A stretch of 64,000 nt of DNA from Persicitalea jodogahamensis. Lineage in GTDB: Bacteria; Bacteroidota; Bacteroidia; Cytophagales; Spirosomataceae. The DNA is taken from positions 186,001 through 250,000 of the forward strand of contig NZ_BMXF01000004.1 of NCBI RefSeq assembly GCF_014651615.1, read 5' to 3'. The first letter of the stretch is position 1; every line of letters starts with the position of its first letter. This document shows positions 8,696 through 16,465 of this stretch, piece after piece. A program made the translations under genes and the position numbers. The notes under the pieces are model-generated. The model made no database searches and was not told where the DNA came from. It was given only the letters and a program-made list of their open reading frames with translations.

Positions 8696-9358
8696 TCAAA
8701 GTACCTGGGTGCCGTCGAAAAGACGAACGAGTCGGTGGGTGCGCTGGGCCATCGCGTCGTCGTGTGTGACCATCACAATGGTCGCCCCGTCGTCGTTGAG
8801 TTTTTGCAGGATGTCCAGAATTTCGTTACCCATCACGCTGTCGAGGTTCCCCGTCGGTTCGTCGGCAAGGATAATTTCGGGCCGTCCCACAATGGCGCGG
8901 GCGATCGCGACGCGCTGCTTCTGACCACCCGAAAGTTGCTTGGGAAAATGCTTCATACGGTTGCTCAACCCTACTTTTTCCAGTGCTTCCTGCGCCAGTT
9001 CGCGGCGTACTTTGGCGGAAGTTTTGCGGTAGAGTAGGGGAATCTCCACGTTGTCCAGCACGGAGAGGTCATTAATCAGGTGAAAACTCTGGAAAATGAA
9101 ACCCAACTTCTCGTTGCGAAGGCGGGCCAGTTCCTTATCGTGGTAGTTGGCAACCCGACTGCCGTCGATGGAAATCTCACCGCCCGTAGGCTCGTCCAGC
9201 AAACCCATGATATTCAGTAGGGTACTTTTCCCGCAGCCGGATGGACCCATCACGGAAATAAATTCACCCTTTTTGACATTAAGGTTAATGTTGTTCAGCG
9301 CCAGCGTTTCAACCGAGCTGGTACGGTAGGTTTTGTCGATGTTCGTTAATTGTAACAT
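8696..9358 (-). CDS. LolD/MacB-type ABC transporter ATP-binding protein
   Basis: 220 residues, the usual size for a stand-alone LolD-like ATPase. Walker A is GPSGCGKS (38-45), Q-loop Gln90, signature LSGGQ (142-146), Walker B ILADE (163-167) and switch His199. All catalytic residues are present. It should power the two MacB/FtsX permeases encoded directly downstream. A 136-base gap with inverted GGTTAA repeats separates it from the channel gene upstream, so it may have its own message or a processing point there. Confidence 0.95.
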   Translation of the reverse strand: MLQLTNIDKTYRTSSVETLALNNINLNVKKGEFISVMGPSGCGKSTLLNIMGLLDEPTGGEISIDGSRVANYHDKELARLRNEKLGFIFQSFHLINDLSVLDNVEIPLLYRKTSAKVRRELAQEALEKVGLSNRMKHFPKQLSGGQKQRVAIARAIVGRPEIILADEPTGNLDSVMGNEILDILQKLNDDGATIVMVTHDDAMAQRTHRLVRLFDGTQVL

Positions 9359-9384
9359 TAGATTTTTGGGTAAAATGGTAAAAT

Positions 9385-9407
9385 GGTTAATGGTTAAAAG
9401 GTTAAAC
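9385..9407 (+). repeat. GGTTAA-type element, arm of an inverted pair
   Basis: GGTTAATGGTTAAAAGGTTA continues to 9407 and shares GTTAAAAGGTTAA with the opposite strand of 9468-9499. The two arms can pair imperfectly over the 136-base gap between the channel and ATPase genes. Confidence 0.5.
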
Positions 9408-9467
9408 GATATCGGGACTTCAAAAGAAATGATGGACGTGCTAAATGGAGCAGGACAGCTGAAAATA

Positions 9468-9499
9468 CCGCTTGACCATTAACCGCTTAACCTTTTAAC
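9468..9499 (-). repeat. GGTTAA-type dispersed element, copy B
   Basis: On the minus strand this reads GTTAAAAGGTTAAGCGGTTA and continues into TGGTCAAGCGG. It overlaps the stop codon of the outer-membrane channel gene and shares an exact 15-mer with the element at 6078-6103. Confidence 0.6.
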
Positions 9500-10994
9500 T
9501 CCCAAGTTTAACTCTTCTTTCAAAATCATACAGGGTCAGCAGCCGCAGACTGTAATAGGCTTCCCAGTAGTTTCTTAGCGCCAGAATATAATCCCGGCGG
9601 GCGCGGTCCTTTTCTTGGGTAGCGATGCCGAGGTCGGTGACGCTGAGGTTGCCGAGGATAAATCGATCCTGGGCGATTTGGTAACGGTTGGCGGCGATAC
9701 TGTCGGTAAGTTTGGTGAGCTTCACCTGTTTTTGCAGCATTTGCAATAAGGTTACCTGGGTAAAAATTTCCTGCTCGAAGGTGAGCCGATCCTGCTCCAC
9801 CGACTGCTGGGCAAATTCCTGGTTGGCCTTCGCAATTTCGGTGCGGGCTTTGTTGCGGCCCCAGGTCAGGATAGGTAGTGTGAATTGCAACTGAACAAAC
9901 TGCCGGTCTTGTGGATCGACGTAGATATCGCCAGGTCGGGCACCCTGATTGGAAAGACCGAAGGTAGCTTCCAGCGAAGCGTTCAGACCATTTTCCTGAC
10001 GGGCGCGTTGTGATTCCCTCTCGGCCTCCAAGAGTCGGCGGCGGTAGCCGATGGCATCGGCACGATTGGCGAAGGCTTCGTCCAGCGCGCGTTGCGGGTC
10101 GATTTCAAAAGCCCCGTTTTCCTGGGGTATTGCTAATTCGAGTTCGCGCTCATCGCGTGAGCTGAGGAACATTTTCAGCCGTAACGTTGCCACTGCCGCT
10201 GCCTGCTCGGCGGCAGCAAGGTCTTTTTGGGCGGTCAGCACGCCTATCTGGAGTTGGAGCAGGTCGTTTTGAGAAATCTTTCCCAAATCCAGCTTATGCA
10301 ACGCAATCTGGTAGAGCGTGTCGTTGTTGCTCCGGTTTTTTTCGGCGATCTGGAGGTTGACCTGGGCAATCAGTAAATCAAAGTACAACCCGGTAGCATC
10401 GAGCGCGACCCCTTCGAGATCGGCCATGTACTGCTGATTGCTCTCCTGAAATTTTAAGGGTTCGATCTGCCGCTCCCACTTCATGGCGTTGAAGCGGAAG
10501 AGTGGTTGCATGATACCCACCGCAAACGGAATACCATTGTAGCGCGTATTGTCGCGGGCAAAATCGTCAAACCTTTGTATTTGCTGTTGGACGAAAACGG
10601 TCCCACCCGTGAGGGCAATGTTCTGGCTAAGGGCAAGATTCAGGGACGAATTGTTGTTGGCTACCGACTGAAATGCTACCGTGCCATCCGGCTGGACTAC
10701 CTCGACGAACGAACGCGTGAAACCAGGTAAAGTCCCATTCAGGCTAAGCTGAGGCTTGTAGTTGGCCACAAACGAGCGGTACTGCCAGAAACTCGTTTTC
10801 TTTTGGGTGGCGGCCTGCTTGCTGGCCAGGGATTGGTATCGAGCTAAAGCTACTACCTCTTCCAATGTATAATGCTGATTTTGACCAAAAACCTTCATGG
10901 AGGAAAAGCCAAGAAGTACCCAAACCAGAGCCGGAAAAAATCCTAAATACCTGGTACTTACTGATCGGGTATCGAAATTCATGTTTGCGCTCAT
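9495..10994 (-). CDS. TolC-like outer membrane efflux protein
   Basis: 499 residues. It has a hydrophobic export signal (about residues 17-37, ending near VFGQ) and two related helical halves rich in Ala, Gln, Leu and Arg, as in outer membrane factors (for example DLLQLQIGVLTAQKDLAAAE and ITWGRNKARTEIAKANQEFA). It should form the outer-membrane exit duct for the ABC machine. The ATG overlaps the stop of the adaptor gene by four bases (10991-10994). A second in-frame ATG at residue 5 is an alternative start. Confidence 0.92.
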   Translation of the reverse strand: MSANMNFDTRSVSTRYLGFFPALVWVLLGFSSMKVFGQNQHYTLEEVVALARYQSLASKQAATQKKTSFWQYRSFVANYKPQLSLNGTLPGFTRSFVEVVQPDGTVAFQSVANNNSSLNLALSQNIALTGGTVFVQQQIQRFDDFARDNTRYNGIPFAVGIMQPLFRFNAMKWERQIEPLKFQESNQQYMADLEGVALDATGLYFDLLIAQVNLQIAEKNRSNNDTLYQIALHKLDLGKISQNDLLQLQIGVLTAQKDLAAAEQAAAVATLRLKMFLSSRDERELELAIPQENGAFEIDPQRALDEAFANRADAIGYRRRLLEAERESQRARQENGLNASLEATFGLSNQGARPGDIYVDPQDRQFVQLQFTLPILTWGRNKARTEIAKANQEFAQQSVEQDRLTFEQEIFTQVTLLQMLQKQVKLTKLTDSIAANRYQIAQDRFILGNLSVTDLGIATQEKDRARRDYILALRNYWEAYYSLRLLTLYDFERRVKLGS

Positions 10995-12238
10995 TTCTTT
11001 ATCACGATTTCTTCCAGGTGCTCGTACTCATTCATGTCCGTCAGAATCACTTTATCTCCGGCAGAAAGACCGCTCTTAATCTCCACAAAATCAAAATTTG
11101 ATAAACCGACTTCTACCTCCCGGCGGTGGGCCGTAGTGCCGGAAAGTACATAGACAAACTGCTTCCGCTTGCCACTGAAGGTCGGGCCGTTGGCGACCCG
11201 TAGGGTGTTGGTACTTCGGTTGGTCACCAGGTAGAGCTCCACTTTCATGTTGGGCCGCAGCATCTCGGACTGGGCGTTGTCCAGTTGGACCGTGAAACCG
11301 ACTACCCCATCTTTCACGGCAGGCTTTACCTGGGTGATGATGCCGCGCAGGGTAGAATCGTTCACCTTGACGATCACCGGCAGCCCAACCTTCACCTGTT
11401 CGGCGTACACGTCGGGGCACGAACCTTCAACCCGGAAACTACCCAGGTCGGCCACTTTGGCCAGCATTTCCCCTTCGTTTACCGAGGAGCCGATGTTTTC
11501 GTTGACCCAGGTAAGTACCCCTTTGCGGTCGGCGACGATATCGGCCATGCGTAGTTTATGTTGCAGTTCTTTAAGGTTCTTGCTTTCGATTTGCGCGCCC
11601 AACTCCGTTTCCCGCAGACTGGCCCCCATTGATTTGCGGTTGTAGGCAAGATCATTTTCGAGTTGCTGCTTTTCGAGTTGCGCTATTTTCAGGGCGTTTT
11701 CGGCTCGGGTGATGTCTTCGACGGTACCGCCGCCAACTTTGGCCAGCCGCCGGGCGTCGTCCAGATCGGCTTTCAGTTTGTTGATATTGAGGAGTTTGAT
11801 CTTATCGCTGATTTCGGCGTCGTAGAGGTTTTTGTCCAGCCGCATGCGCAGTTGATCGATGCTGTTTTTCTTTAAAGCCAGTTGATCTTCGTAGCGCTCA
11901 AATTCGATCTGGGTCAGTGATTTATCCAGGTCCACAATCGCCTGGCCCGGTTCTACTCGGGTGCCGGGCGTGAGAAGTACTTTGCGGATGGTCGCCCGGA
12001 TGGGGCTGGTGATGATTTGCTCGTAGGCCGGGATGACCTCGCCCGTGGCATCCAGTGTGTTTTCGACGTCCCCTTTTTGTACTGTCCCGATTCTGATCCG
12101 CGACGCCTCGATGGAACTACTGATGGATTTCTTGAAGACATACACCAAAGCGGCCAGCAGGAGCACCGCGGCTATGCCAATCGCCCATTTTCGGTTGCGG
12201 GATTTATTGATTTGGTCGGCAGGTAATTCGCGATCCAT
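10991..12238 (-). CDS. HlyD/MacA-type periplasmic adaptor
   Basis: 415 residues. It has a single N-terminal transmembrane helix (about 14-30), a biotinyl/lipoyl-like half (ATGEVIPAYEQIITSPIRAT), a long coiled-coil hairpin (about 95-210, charged heptad-like sequence), a second lipoyl half, and beta-barrel and membrane-proximal domains (about 270-410). This is the order expected of a membrane fusion protein linking MacB-type permeases to TolC. It is the first gene of a seven-gene minus-strand run ending with its own two-component system, so the operon promoter should lie just upstream (12239-12330). Confidence 0.93.
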   Translation of the reverse strand: MDRELPADQINKSRNRKWAIGIAAVLLLAALVYVFKKSISSSIEASRIRIGTVQKGDVENTLDATGEVIPAYEQIITSPIRATIRKVLLTPGTRVEPGQAIVDLDKSLTQIEFERYEDQLALKKNSIDQLRMRLDKNLYDAEISDKIKLLNINKLKADLDDARRLAKVGGGTVEDITRAENALKIAQLEKQQLENDLAYNRKSMGASLRETELGAQIESKNLKELQHKLRMADIVADRKGVLTWVNENIGSSVNEGEMLAKVADLGSFRVEGSCPDVYAEQVKVGLPVIVKVNDSTLRGIITQVKPAVKDGVVGFTVQLDNAQSEMLRPNMKVELYLVTNRSTNTLRVANGPTFSGKRKQFVYVLSGTTAHRREVEVGLSNFDFVEIKSGLSAGDKVILTDMNEYEHLEEIVIKK

Positions 12239-12287
12239 TTAAAGTGGTAGTTTGAGAGATATTCATGGCTAATTGCTCTCAAATAAT

Positions 12288-12302
12288 CACAACATTGTGC
12301 CA
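12288..12302 (-). promoter_or_regulatory. Possible sigma-54 promoter of the exporter operon
   Basis: On the minus strand TGGCAC (12302-12297) matches the -24 element exactly and is followed after 4 bases by TTGT, close to the -12 TTGC, but one base short of the standard spacing. The spot lies about 50 bases before the adaptor start. The plus-strand bases 12288-12299 are a 12-bp palindrome, CACAACATTGTG, so a repressor or activator site is an alternative reading. Support comes from the sigma-54 regulator in the same operon. Confidence 0.35.
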
Positions 12303-12342
12303 TTGAGTAAGTGGTTGAAGATTAGAATTTTATAAAAATATT

Positions 12343-12375
12343 AAATAAAAAAAGCCGTGCGATATCGCACGGCTT
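12343..12375 (-). terminator. Intrinsic terminator of the RidA-like gene
   Basis: AAGCCGTGCG ATAT CGCACGGCTT (12352-12375) is a perfect 24-bp palindrome. On the minus strand it is followed by TTTTTTTATTTA, a proper T-tract. It lies 28 bases after the stop of the RidA-like gene and insulates it from the exporter operon. Confidence 0.9.
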
Positions 12376-12403
12376 GTGTCAAAACGAACACTTGGGAACG
12401 CAA

Positions 12404-12856
12404 CTAGATATACGCGATGCAGTCGATCTCGATCAGCGATCCGCCCGGAATGCCCCCAACGGCCATGGTAGTGCGGCAAGGGGGCTTGTCGCCGAAGCGT
12501 CCCTGGTATGCTTCATTCATCGCTTTATAATCATCGAGGCTATTCAGCAGAACGGTTGCTTTTAGTACTTTGTCCATCGATGAACCCGCTTTGATCAGTT
12601 CCTTTTCTATTTCGTCCAGCACGTACTTGGTATGGGCGGTGATGTCGCCCTCAATGCGGGCGATCTTGCCCGCTACAAACACCATGTTGTTGAATTTGGT
12701 GTGGCTGGAGTACAAGGGTACTTCCTGATTCAAAACTACCTTACCCACTTCCTTTTGGGGAGGCGTTGGTTCCGATTTAGCCATGGTACCGAATCCGATG
12801 GCCCCGGCCACGGAGGCGAATAATTTTTTGAGAGTCGATCTGCGCTGAAACGTCAT
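12404..12856 (-). CDS. Exported RidA (YjgF/UK114)-like protein with a Tat-like signal
   Basis: 150 residues. The RidA domain (about 35-150) includes the family C-terminal signature with the substrate-binding Arg in PPCRTTMAVGGIPGGSLIEI and the IEIDCIAYI ending. Unlike cytosolic RidA, which hydrolyses reactive enamine/imine intermediates, it has about 28 extra N-terminal residues starting MTFQRRSTLKKLFASVAGAI, a twin-arginine-like motif (RRSTLKK) with a hydrophobic stretch and an AKS/A-type cleavage region. This predicts periplasmic location. It is a single-gene unit with its own terminator. The substrate is unknown; export suggests it is not the classical IlvA partner. Confidence 0.85.
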   Translation of the reverse strand: MTFQRRSTLKKLFASVAGAIGFGTMAKSEPTPPQKEVGKVVLNQEVPLYSSHTKFNNMVFVAGKIARIEGDITAHTKYVLDEIEKELIKAGSSMDKVLKATVLLNSLDDYKAMNEAYQGRFGDKPPCRTTMAVGGIPGGSLIEIDCIAYI

Positions 12857-12976
12857 TGTTTGATTGTCTGGAAGGGTTAAAAAGGAGTGGTTGATAAATT
12901 GGGGTTAAGGTAAATTTAGAGTAGTTGACAAACAAACGAATCGCAAAATAAATTATACGGCTTTCGGCTAACCGGT

Positions 12977-13468
12977 TTAAAGTTTAGGGTTATTTTTCAA
13001 TTCGTTCAGTATAAAATTCGCCGTGGTATGAATGGTCTGGGCGATGATGTCATCCGGCTCGCCGGTAAAATGCCAACGCTTGCTGAACGCATTGTCGCCA
13101 ATAAAACCGTGAACAAACATGGTCCCCACTGGCTTTTCGGGCGTTTCGCTGCCGCCGGGCGAGGCCAGTCCGGTGACTGCTATCATGATATTCGCCGGAA
13201 TCAGTTTTTTGAGCTGGTCGGCAAGTAATTGCGTCACTTCCGGCGACTCGGCCGTATACTGCTCGATGGCCTCACGGGGTACTTTCAACAAATTTGTCTT
13301 TACGCTTTCGTCGTAACACACGATGCTGCCGAGTACACTACTACCACAATCGGGCACGCGCGTGAACTCGTCGACGAATCGTCCGGTGGAGGCGCTTTCT
13401 GCAAAGGAAATGGTCAAACCTTGTTCCCTCATGTAATGGGCAAGTTCTATAACATTATGGGATGGCAT
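12977..13468 (-). CDS. CinA C-terminal-type nicotinamide-nucleotide amidohydrolase (PncC-like)
   Basis: 163 residues, the size of a stand-alone CinA C-terminal domain. Motifs include SFAESASTGRF at the N-terminus, VPDCGSSVLGSIVCYDESVK, and AVTGLASPGGSETPEKPVGT, matching the nucleotide-binding loops of the family (AVTGIAGPGG... in typical members). The enzyme family deamidates NMN to nicotinate mononucleotide in pyridine nucleotide salvage. The first loop reads SAST where SCTGG-like sequences are usual, so activity should not be assumed. The gene is divergent from the peptidase gene, with a 51-base gap holding both promoters. Confidence 0.85.
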   Translation of the reverse strand: MPSHNVIELAHYMREQGLTISFAESASTGRFVDEFTRVPDCGSSVLGSIVCYDESVKTNLLKVPREAIEQYTAESPEVTQLLADQLKKLIPANIMIAVTGLASPGGSETPEKPVGTMFVHGFIGDNAFSKRWHFTGEPDDIIAQTIHTTANFILNELKNNPKL

Positions 13469-13519
13469 GGGATATGGATTTTAGTTAATTTGGGCTTTTT
13501 ATAAAAAACTTTGCCAGTA

Positions 13520-15733
13520 ATGAAAAAAACACTCTTCATTCTTTTTCTCTTGACTACTACCCTCGTCCACGCCCAGCAACGCGCCATTACGCTCGAAGAA
13601 ATCTACGGCACCAAAGCCAATACCTTCACCGCCAAAACCGTCACCGGTGTCAACTGGATGAAGCAGGGCGGCTTTTACACCTCGCTGCAACCGGGTCAGG
13701 TCGTCAAGTACAGCATCGCCACGGGCGAGGCGGTCGAAACGCTTTTTGACCAAAGTACCGCTACCGTCGCGGCTGGTTCCGACAAAATTACCATTGAAGG
13801 CTATCAACTCAGTCCCGACGAACGCAAACTACTCCTGACTACTGAGGAAGAACCCATCTACCGCCGTAGTTCCAAAGCGGAGTACTACGTGTATGATTTA
13901 GCCGCAAAATCCCTCGTAAAGCTGTCGAAAAACGGGAAGCAGCAGTTTGCTACGTTCTCGCCCGATGGTACCAAAGTGGCTTTCGTGCGGGAAAATAATT
14001 TGTACCTGACCGACCTGGCCACCCAAACTGAAACCGCCGTCACGACCGACGGCAAGTTCAACGACATTATCAACGGTGCCGGTGACTGGGTCTACGAGGA
14101 GGAATTCTCGCTTTCGCAGGCGTTCGCCTGGTCGCCAGACGGGCAGCGCATTGCCTTCTGGCGCTTCGACGAAAGCGCGGTGACGGAGTACAATATGCAG
14201 ATGTGGAAAGGGCTTTATCCGCAGGATTATAAGTTCAAGTACCCCAAAGCGGGGGAAGCCAACGCTATGGTGCAAATTCTGGTGTACGCTTTGGCCAACC
14301 AGAAAACGACCAAAATGGACATTGGCCCCGAAGCGGATCAGTACATTCCCCGCATCGAGTGGACCAAAAATCCGAACCTGCTCTCGATCCGGCGCATGAA
14401 CCGGCTGCAAAACCGCCTCGATCTGCTGCACGCCAATGCCACGACCGGACAAACTACCCTGATTCTGACTGAGGAAAGCGACACGTACGTAGATCTTATT
14501 TTTACCGACGATCTTACCTACCTGGCCAACGGGGAGGAATTTATCTTTTCCAGCGAGCGTAGCGGCTTCAAGCACCTATATCTCTATAACATGGATGGTA
14601 CCCTCGACCGCCAACTGACTTCCGGCGGCTGGGAAGTGGCCGAATTCCTGGGCATCGACGAAGCGACCCAAACCATCTACTACACGTCCACCGACGTCTC
14701 GCCTCTGGAACGTCACCTGTATCGCCAGGACATCAGCGCGCCCAAGCGTCGCCGTCGCCGGTACCAGGCTCCGGTCCCGGTGCGGATGTCCGACAAGCGC
14801 GGGATCAACCGCATTTTGCTCAGCCCCGATTACAAGTACTACCTTGAATACAACAGTTCGGCGCAGTCCGTACCGACGGTGACGCTGCGGCAGGCTCCCG
14901 CGGCCACGGTGGTCAGGACGCTGGAAACGAATCAGGATCTTTTCCGGAAACTCGCCGAGTACCGTACCGTAAAGCCGGAATTTTTTCAGTTTACGACTTC
15001 CGAAAGCGTGTCGCTGAATGGCTGGATGATCAAGCCCGCCACTCTCGATCCCAACAAAAAGTACCCCGTGTTGATGTTTGTGTACGGCGGGCCGGGTTCG
15101 CAAACGGTCGTGGATAGTTGGGAAAGCCGCGACTACCTCTGGCACCAAACCCTGGCCGACAAGGGCTACATCATCGTGTCCATCGACAACCGGGGCACCG
15201 GGGCGCGGGGCAAGGAATTCCGTACGGCGACTTACGCGCAACTCGGCAAACTCGAAACGCAGGATCAGATCGAAGGTGCCAAGTACCTCGGCACGCTGCC
15301 CTACGTGGACAAAGACCGCATCGGAATCTGGGGATGGAGCTACGGCGGCTACATGACCTCGCTCTGCATGACCGTCGGGGCCGACTATTTCAAGGCGGGC
15401 ATCGCCGTGGCGCCCGTCACGACCTGGCGCTTTTACGATACCATCTACACCGAGCGCTACCTCAAACGCCCGCAGGACAACCCCTCGGGCTACGACGACA
15501 ACTCACCGCTCACCCATGCCGCCCAACTCAAAGGCAAGTTCCTGCTCATCCACGGCACCGGCGACGACAACGTACATTTCCAGAACTCGGTAGAATTTGT
15601 GAACGCGCTGGTGGAGGCCAACCGGGAGTTTGAAACCTTCTACTACCCCAACCGCGCCCACGCCCTGCGCGGCGGCAATACGCGCTATCATTTGTATCGG
15701 ATGATGACGAAGTTTTTGGACGAGAATTTGTAG
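13520..15733 (+). CDS. Dipeptidyl peptidase IV (S9B family)
   Basis: 737 residues from the ATG at 13520, which begins a clear signal peptide MKKTLFILFLLTTTLVHAQQ; a TTG nine bases upstream is less likely. The N-terminal beta-propeller carries DWVYEEEFS with the double glutamate that binds the substrate amino terminus in DPP-IV. The alpha/beta-hydrolase end has the triad Ser607 (GWSYGGY), Asp682 (GTGDDNVHF) and His714 (RAHAL). It should cleave X-Pro dipeptides in the periplasm or at the surface. The GC-rich codon use contrasts strongly with the AT-rich gene that follows 24 bases later. Confidence 0.95.
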   Translation: MKKTLFILFLLTTTLVHAQQRAITLEEIYGTKANTFTAKTVTGVNWMKQGGFYTSLQPGQVVKYSIATGEAVETLFDQSTATVAAGSDKITIEGYQLSPDERKLLLTTEEEPIYRRSSKAEYYVYDLAAKSLVKLSKNGKQQFATFSPDGTKVAFVRENNLYLTDLATQTETAVTTDGKFNDIINGAGDWVYEEEFSLSQAFAWSPDGQRIAFWRFDESAVTEYNMQMWKGLYPQDYKFKYPKAGEANAMVQILVYALANQKTTKMDIGPEADQYIPRIEWTKNPNLLSIRRMNRLQNRLDLLHANATTGQTTLILTEESDTYVDLIFTDDLTYLANGEEFIFSSERSGFKHLYLYNMDGTLDRQLTSGGWEVAEFLGIDEATQTIYYTSTDVSPLERHLYRQDISAPKRRRRRYQAPVPVRMSDKRGINRILLSPDYKYYLEYNSSAQSVPTVTLRQAPAATVVRTLETNQDLFRKLAEYRTVKPEFFQFTTSESVSLNGWMIKPATLDPNKKYPVLMFVYGGPGSQTVVDSWESRDYLWHQTLADKGYIIVSIDNRGTGARGKEFRTATYAQLGKLETQDQIEGAKYLGTLPYVDKDRIGIWGWSYGGYMTSLCMTVGADYFKAGIAVAPVTTWRFYDTIYTERYLKRPQDNPSGYDDNSPLTHAAQLKGKFLLIHGTGDDNVHFQNSVEFVNALVEANREFETFYYPNRAHALRGGNTRYHLYRMMTKFLDENL

Positions 15734-15757
15734 GTTTATGATTCCCAGGACATTGTT

Positions 15758-16249
15758 ATGATGAAAGTACTTTATTGTAAGCTATTGCTGTTGTCGATAT
15801 ATACTTTCTCTGGATGTCAAAGTCAAAGGGGAGATAAGATGCCTGATGATTTTGCTTTTAAAATAATTTGGTCCACGACAAGCTATGATTCTGAAACGGG
15901 GAAATACTCTGAAAGGTACACTTATGGCGATTCGGTAATTACTGCTTATTTAAATAAGAAAGAGTTAGAGTCGATATATCGTTTTTCAGAACAAATAAAG
16001 TTTTCAACTTTTCCGCCTGAATTCAGGTGTGCAACGAAAAGTGACACTGGATTTCCATTCTTTGATACTACAATAGAAATGACAGTTAATTCGAAGTACA
16101 TGAAATCAAAGAATACTACTTTTTGTGATACAAAGGAGAGGAATAATGATGCTGAAAACTTTGATAGACTATCCGATGAGATAAGTAAAATATTAAAGAA
16201 GAGAGAAAAAATAAAAAAAATGCCAAACTCAGATATTATGTTTATGTGA
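15758..16249 (+). CDS. Hypothetical lipoprotein at the left edge of the AT-rich island
   Basis: 163 residues. The N-terminus MMKVLYCKLLLLSIYTFSGC has a hydrophobic core and lipobox TFSGC (Cys20), so export and lipidation are likely. The rest is polar, with a central stretch (YLNKKELESIYRFSEQIKFS) and a lysine-rich end. I do not recognise a named domain. Codon use is clearly more AT-rich than in the peptidase gene upstream. It may be a separate, recently acquired or weakly expressed gene rather than part of the two-gene set downstream, from which 216 bases separate it. Confidence 0.75.
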   Translation: MMKVLYCKLLLLSIYTFSGCQSQRGDKMPDDFAFKIIWSTTSYDSETGKYSERYTYGDSVITAYLNKKELESIYRFSEQIKFSTFPPEFRCATKSDTGFPFFDTTIEMTVNSKYMKSKNTTFCDTKERNNDAENFDRLSDEISKILKKREKIKKMPNSDIMFM

Positions 16250-16339
16250 GAAATTATCTAATAGGGCTGAGTAATTTTTGTTTGAGGGAAAGTAGTTGGA
16301 AATTTATAAATTAGAGATCATTATATTATTTAAAGTGGG

Positions 16340-16361
16340 TTACATTGCAGACGCAATGTAA
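16340..16361. repeat. Perfect 9-bp hairpin upstream of the island gene pair
   Basis: TTACATTGC (16340-16348) and GCAATGTAA (16353-16361) flank the loop AGAC. The rest of 16250-16465 is AT-rich with no gene. The compact stem and tetraloop in non-coding DNA resemble REP-type elements used by REP-associated tyrosine transposases, but no transposase is nearby. A second hairpin lies at 17943-17957 on the other side of the pair. Confidence 0.6.
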
Positions 16362-16465
16362 TTCAAGACAGGATTGTAGAAAGAGGGTTGTTGGAATAAC
16401 TATTCTTATATGCATTATTTTTTTGCCATTATAAAAAAAAACTTCAATTAACTAAAAAGTGACAA

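Noticed and set aside
13898-15241. Two long minus-strand frames opposite the dipeptidyl peptidase gene
   Set aside because: Codon-bias shadows of the peptidase; the plus-strand protein has its full catalytic triad.
16250-16465. Possible frameshifted 5' extension of the DUF4365 gene
   Set aside because: The region is AT-rich and non-coding in all frames, and the DUF4365 domain is already complete from the TTG start.
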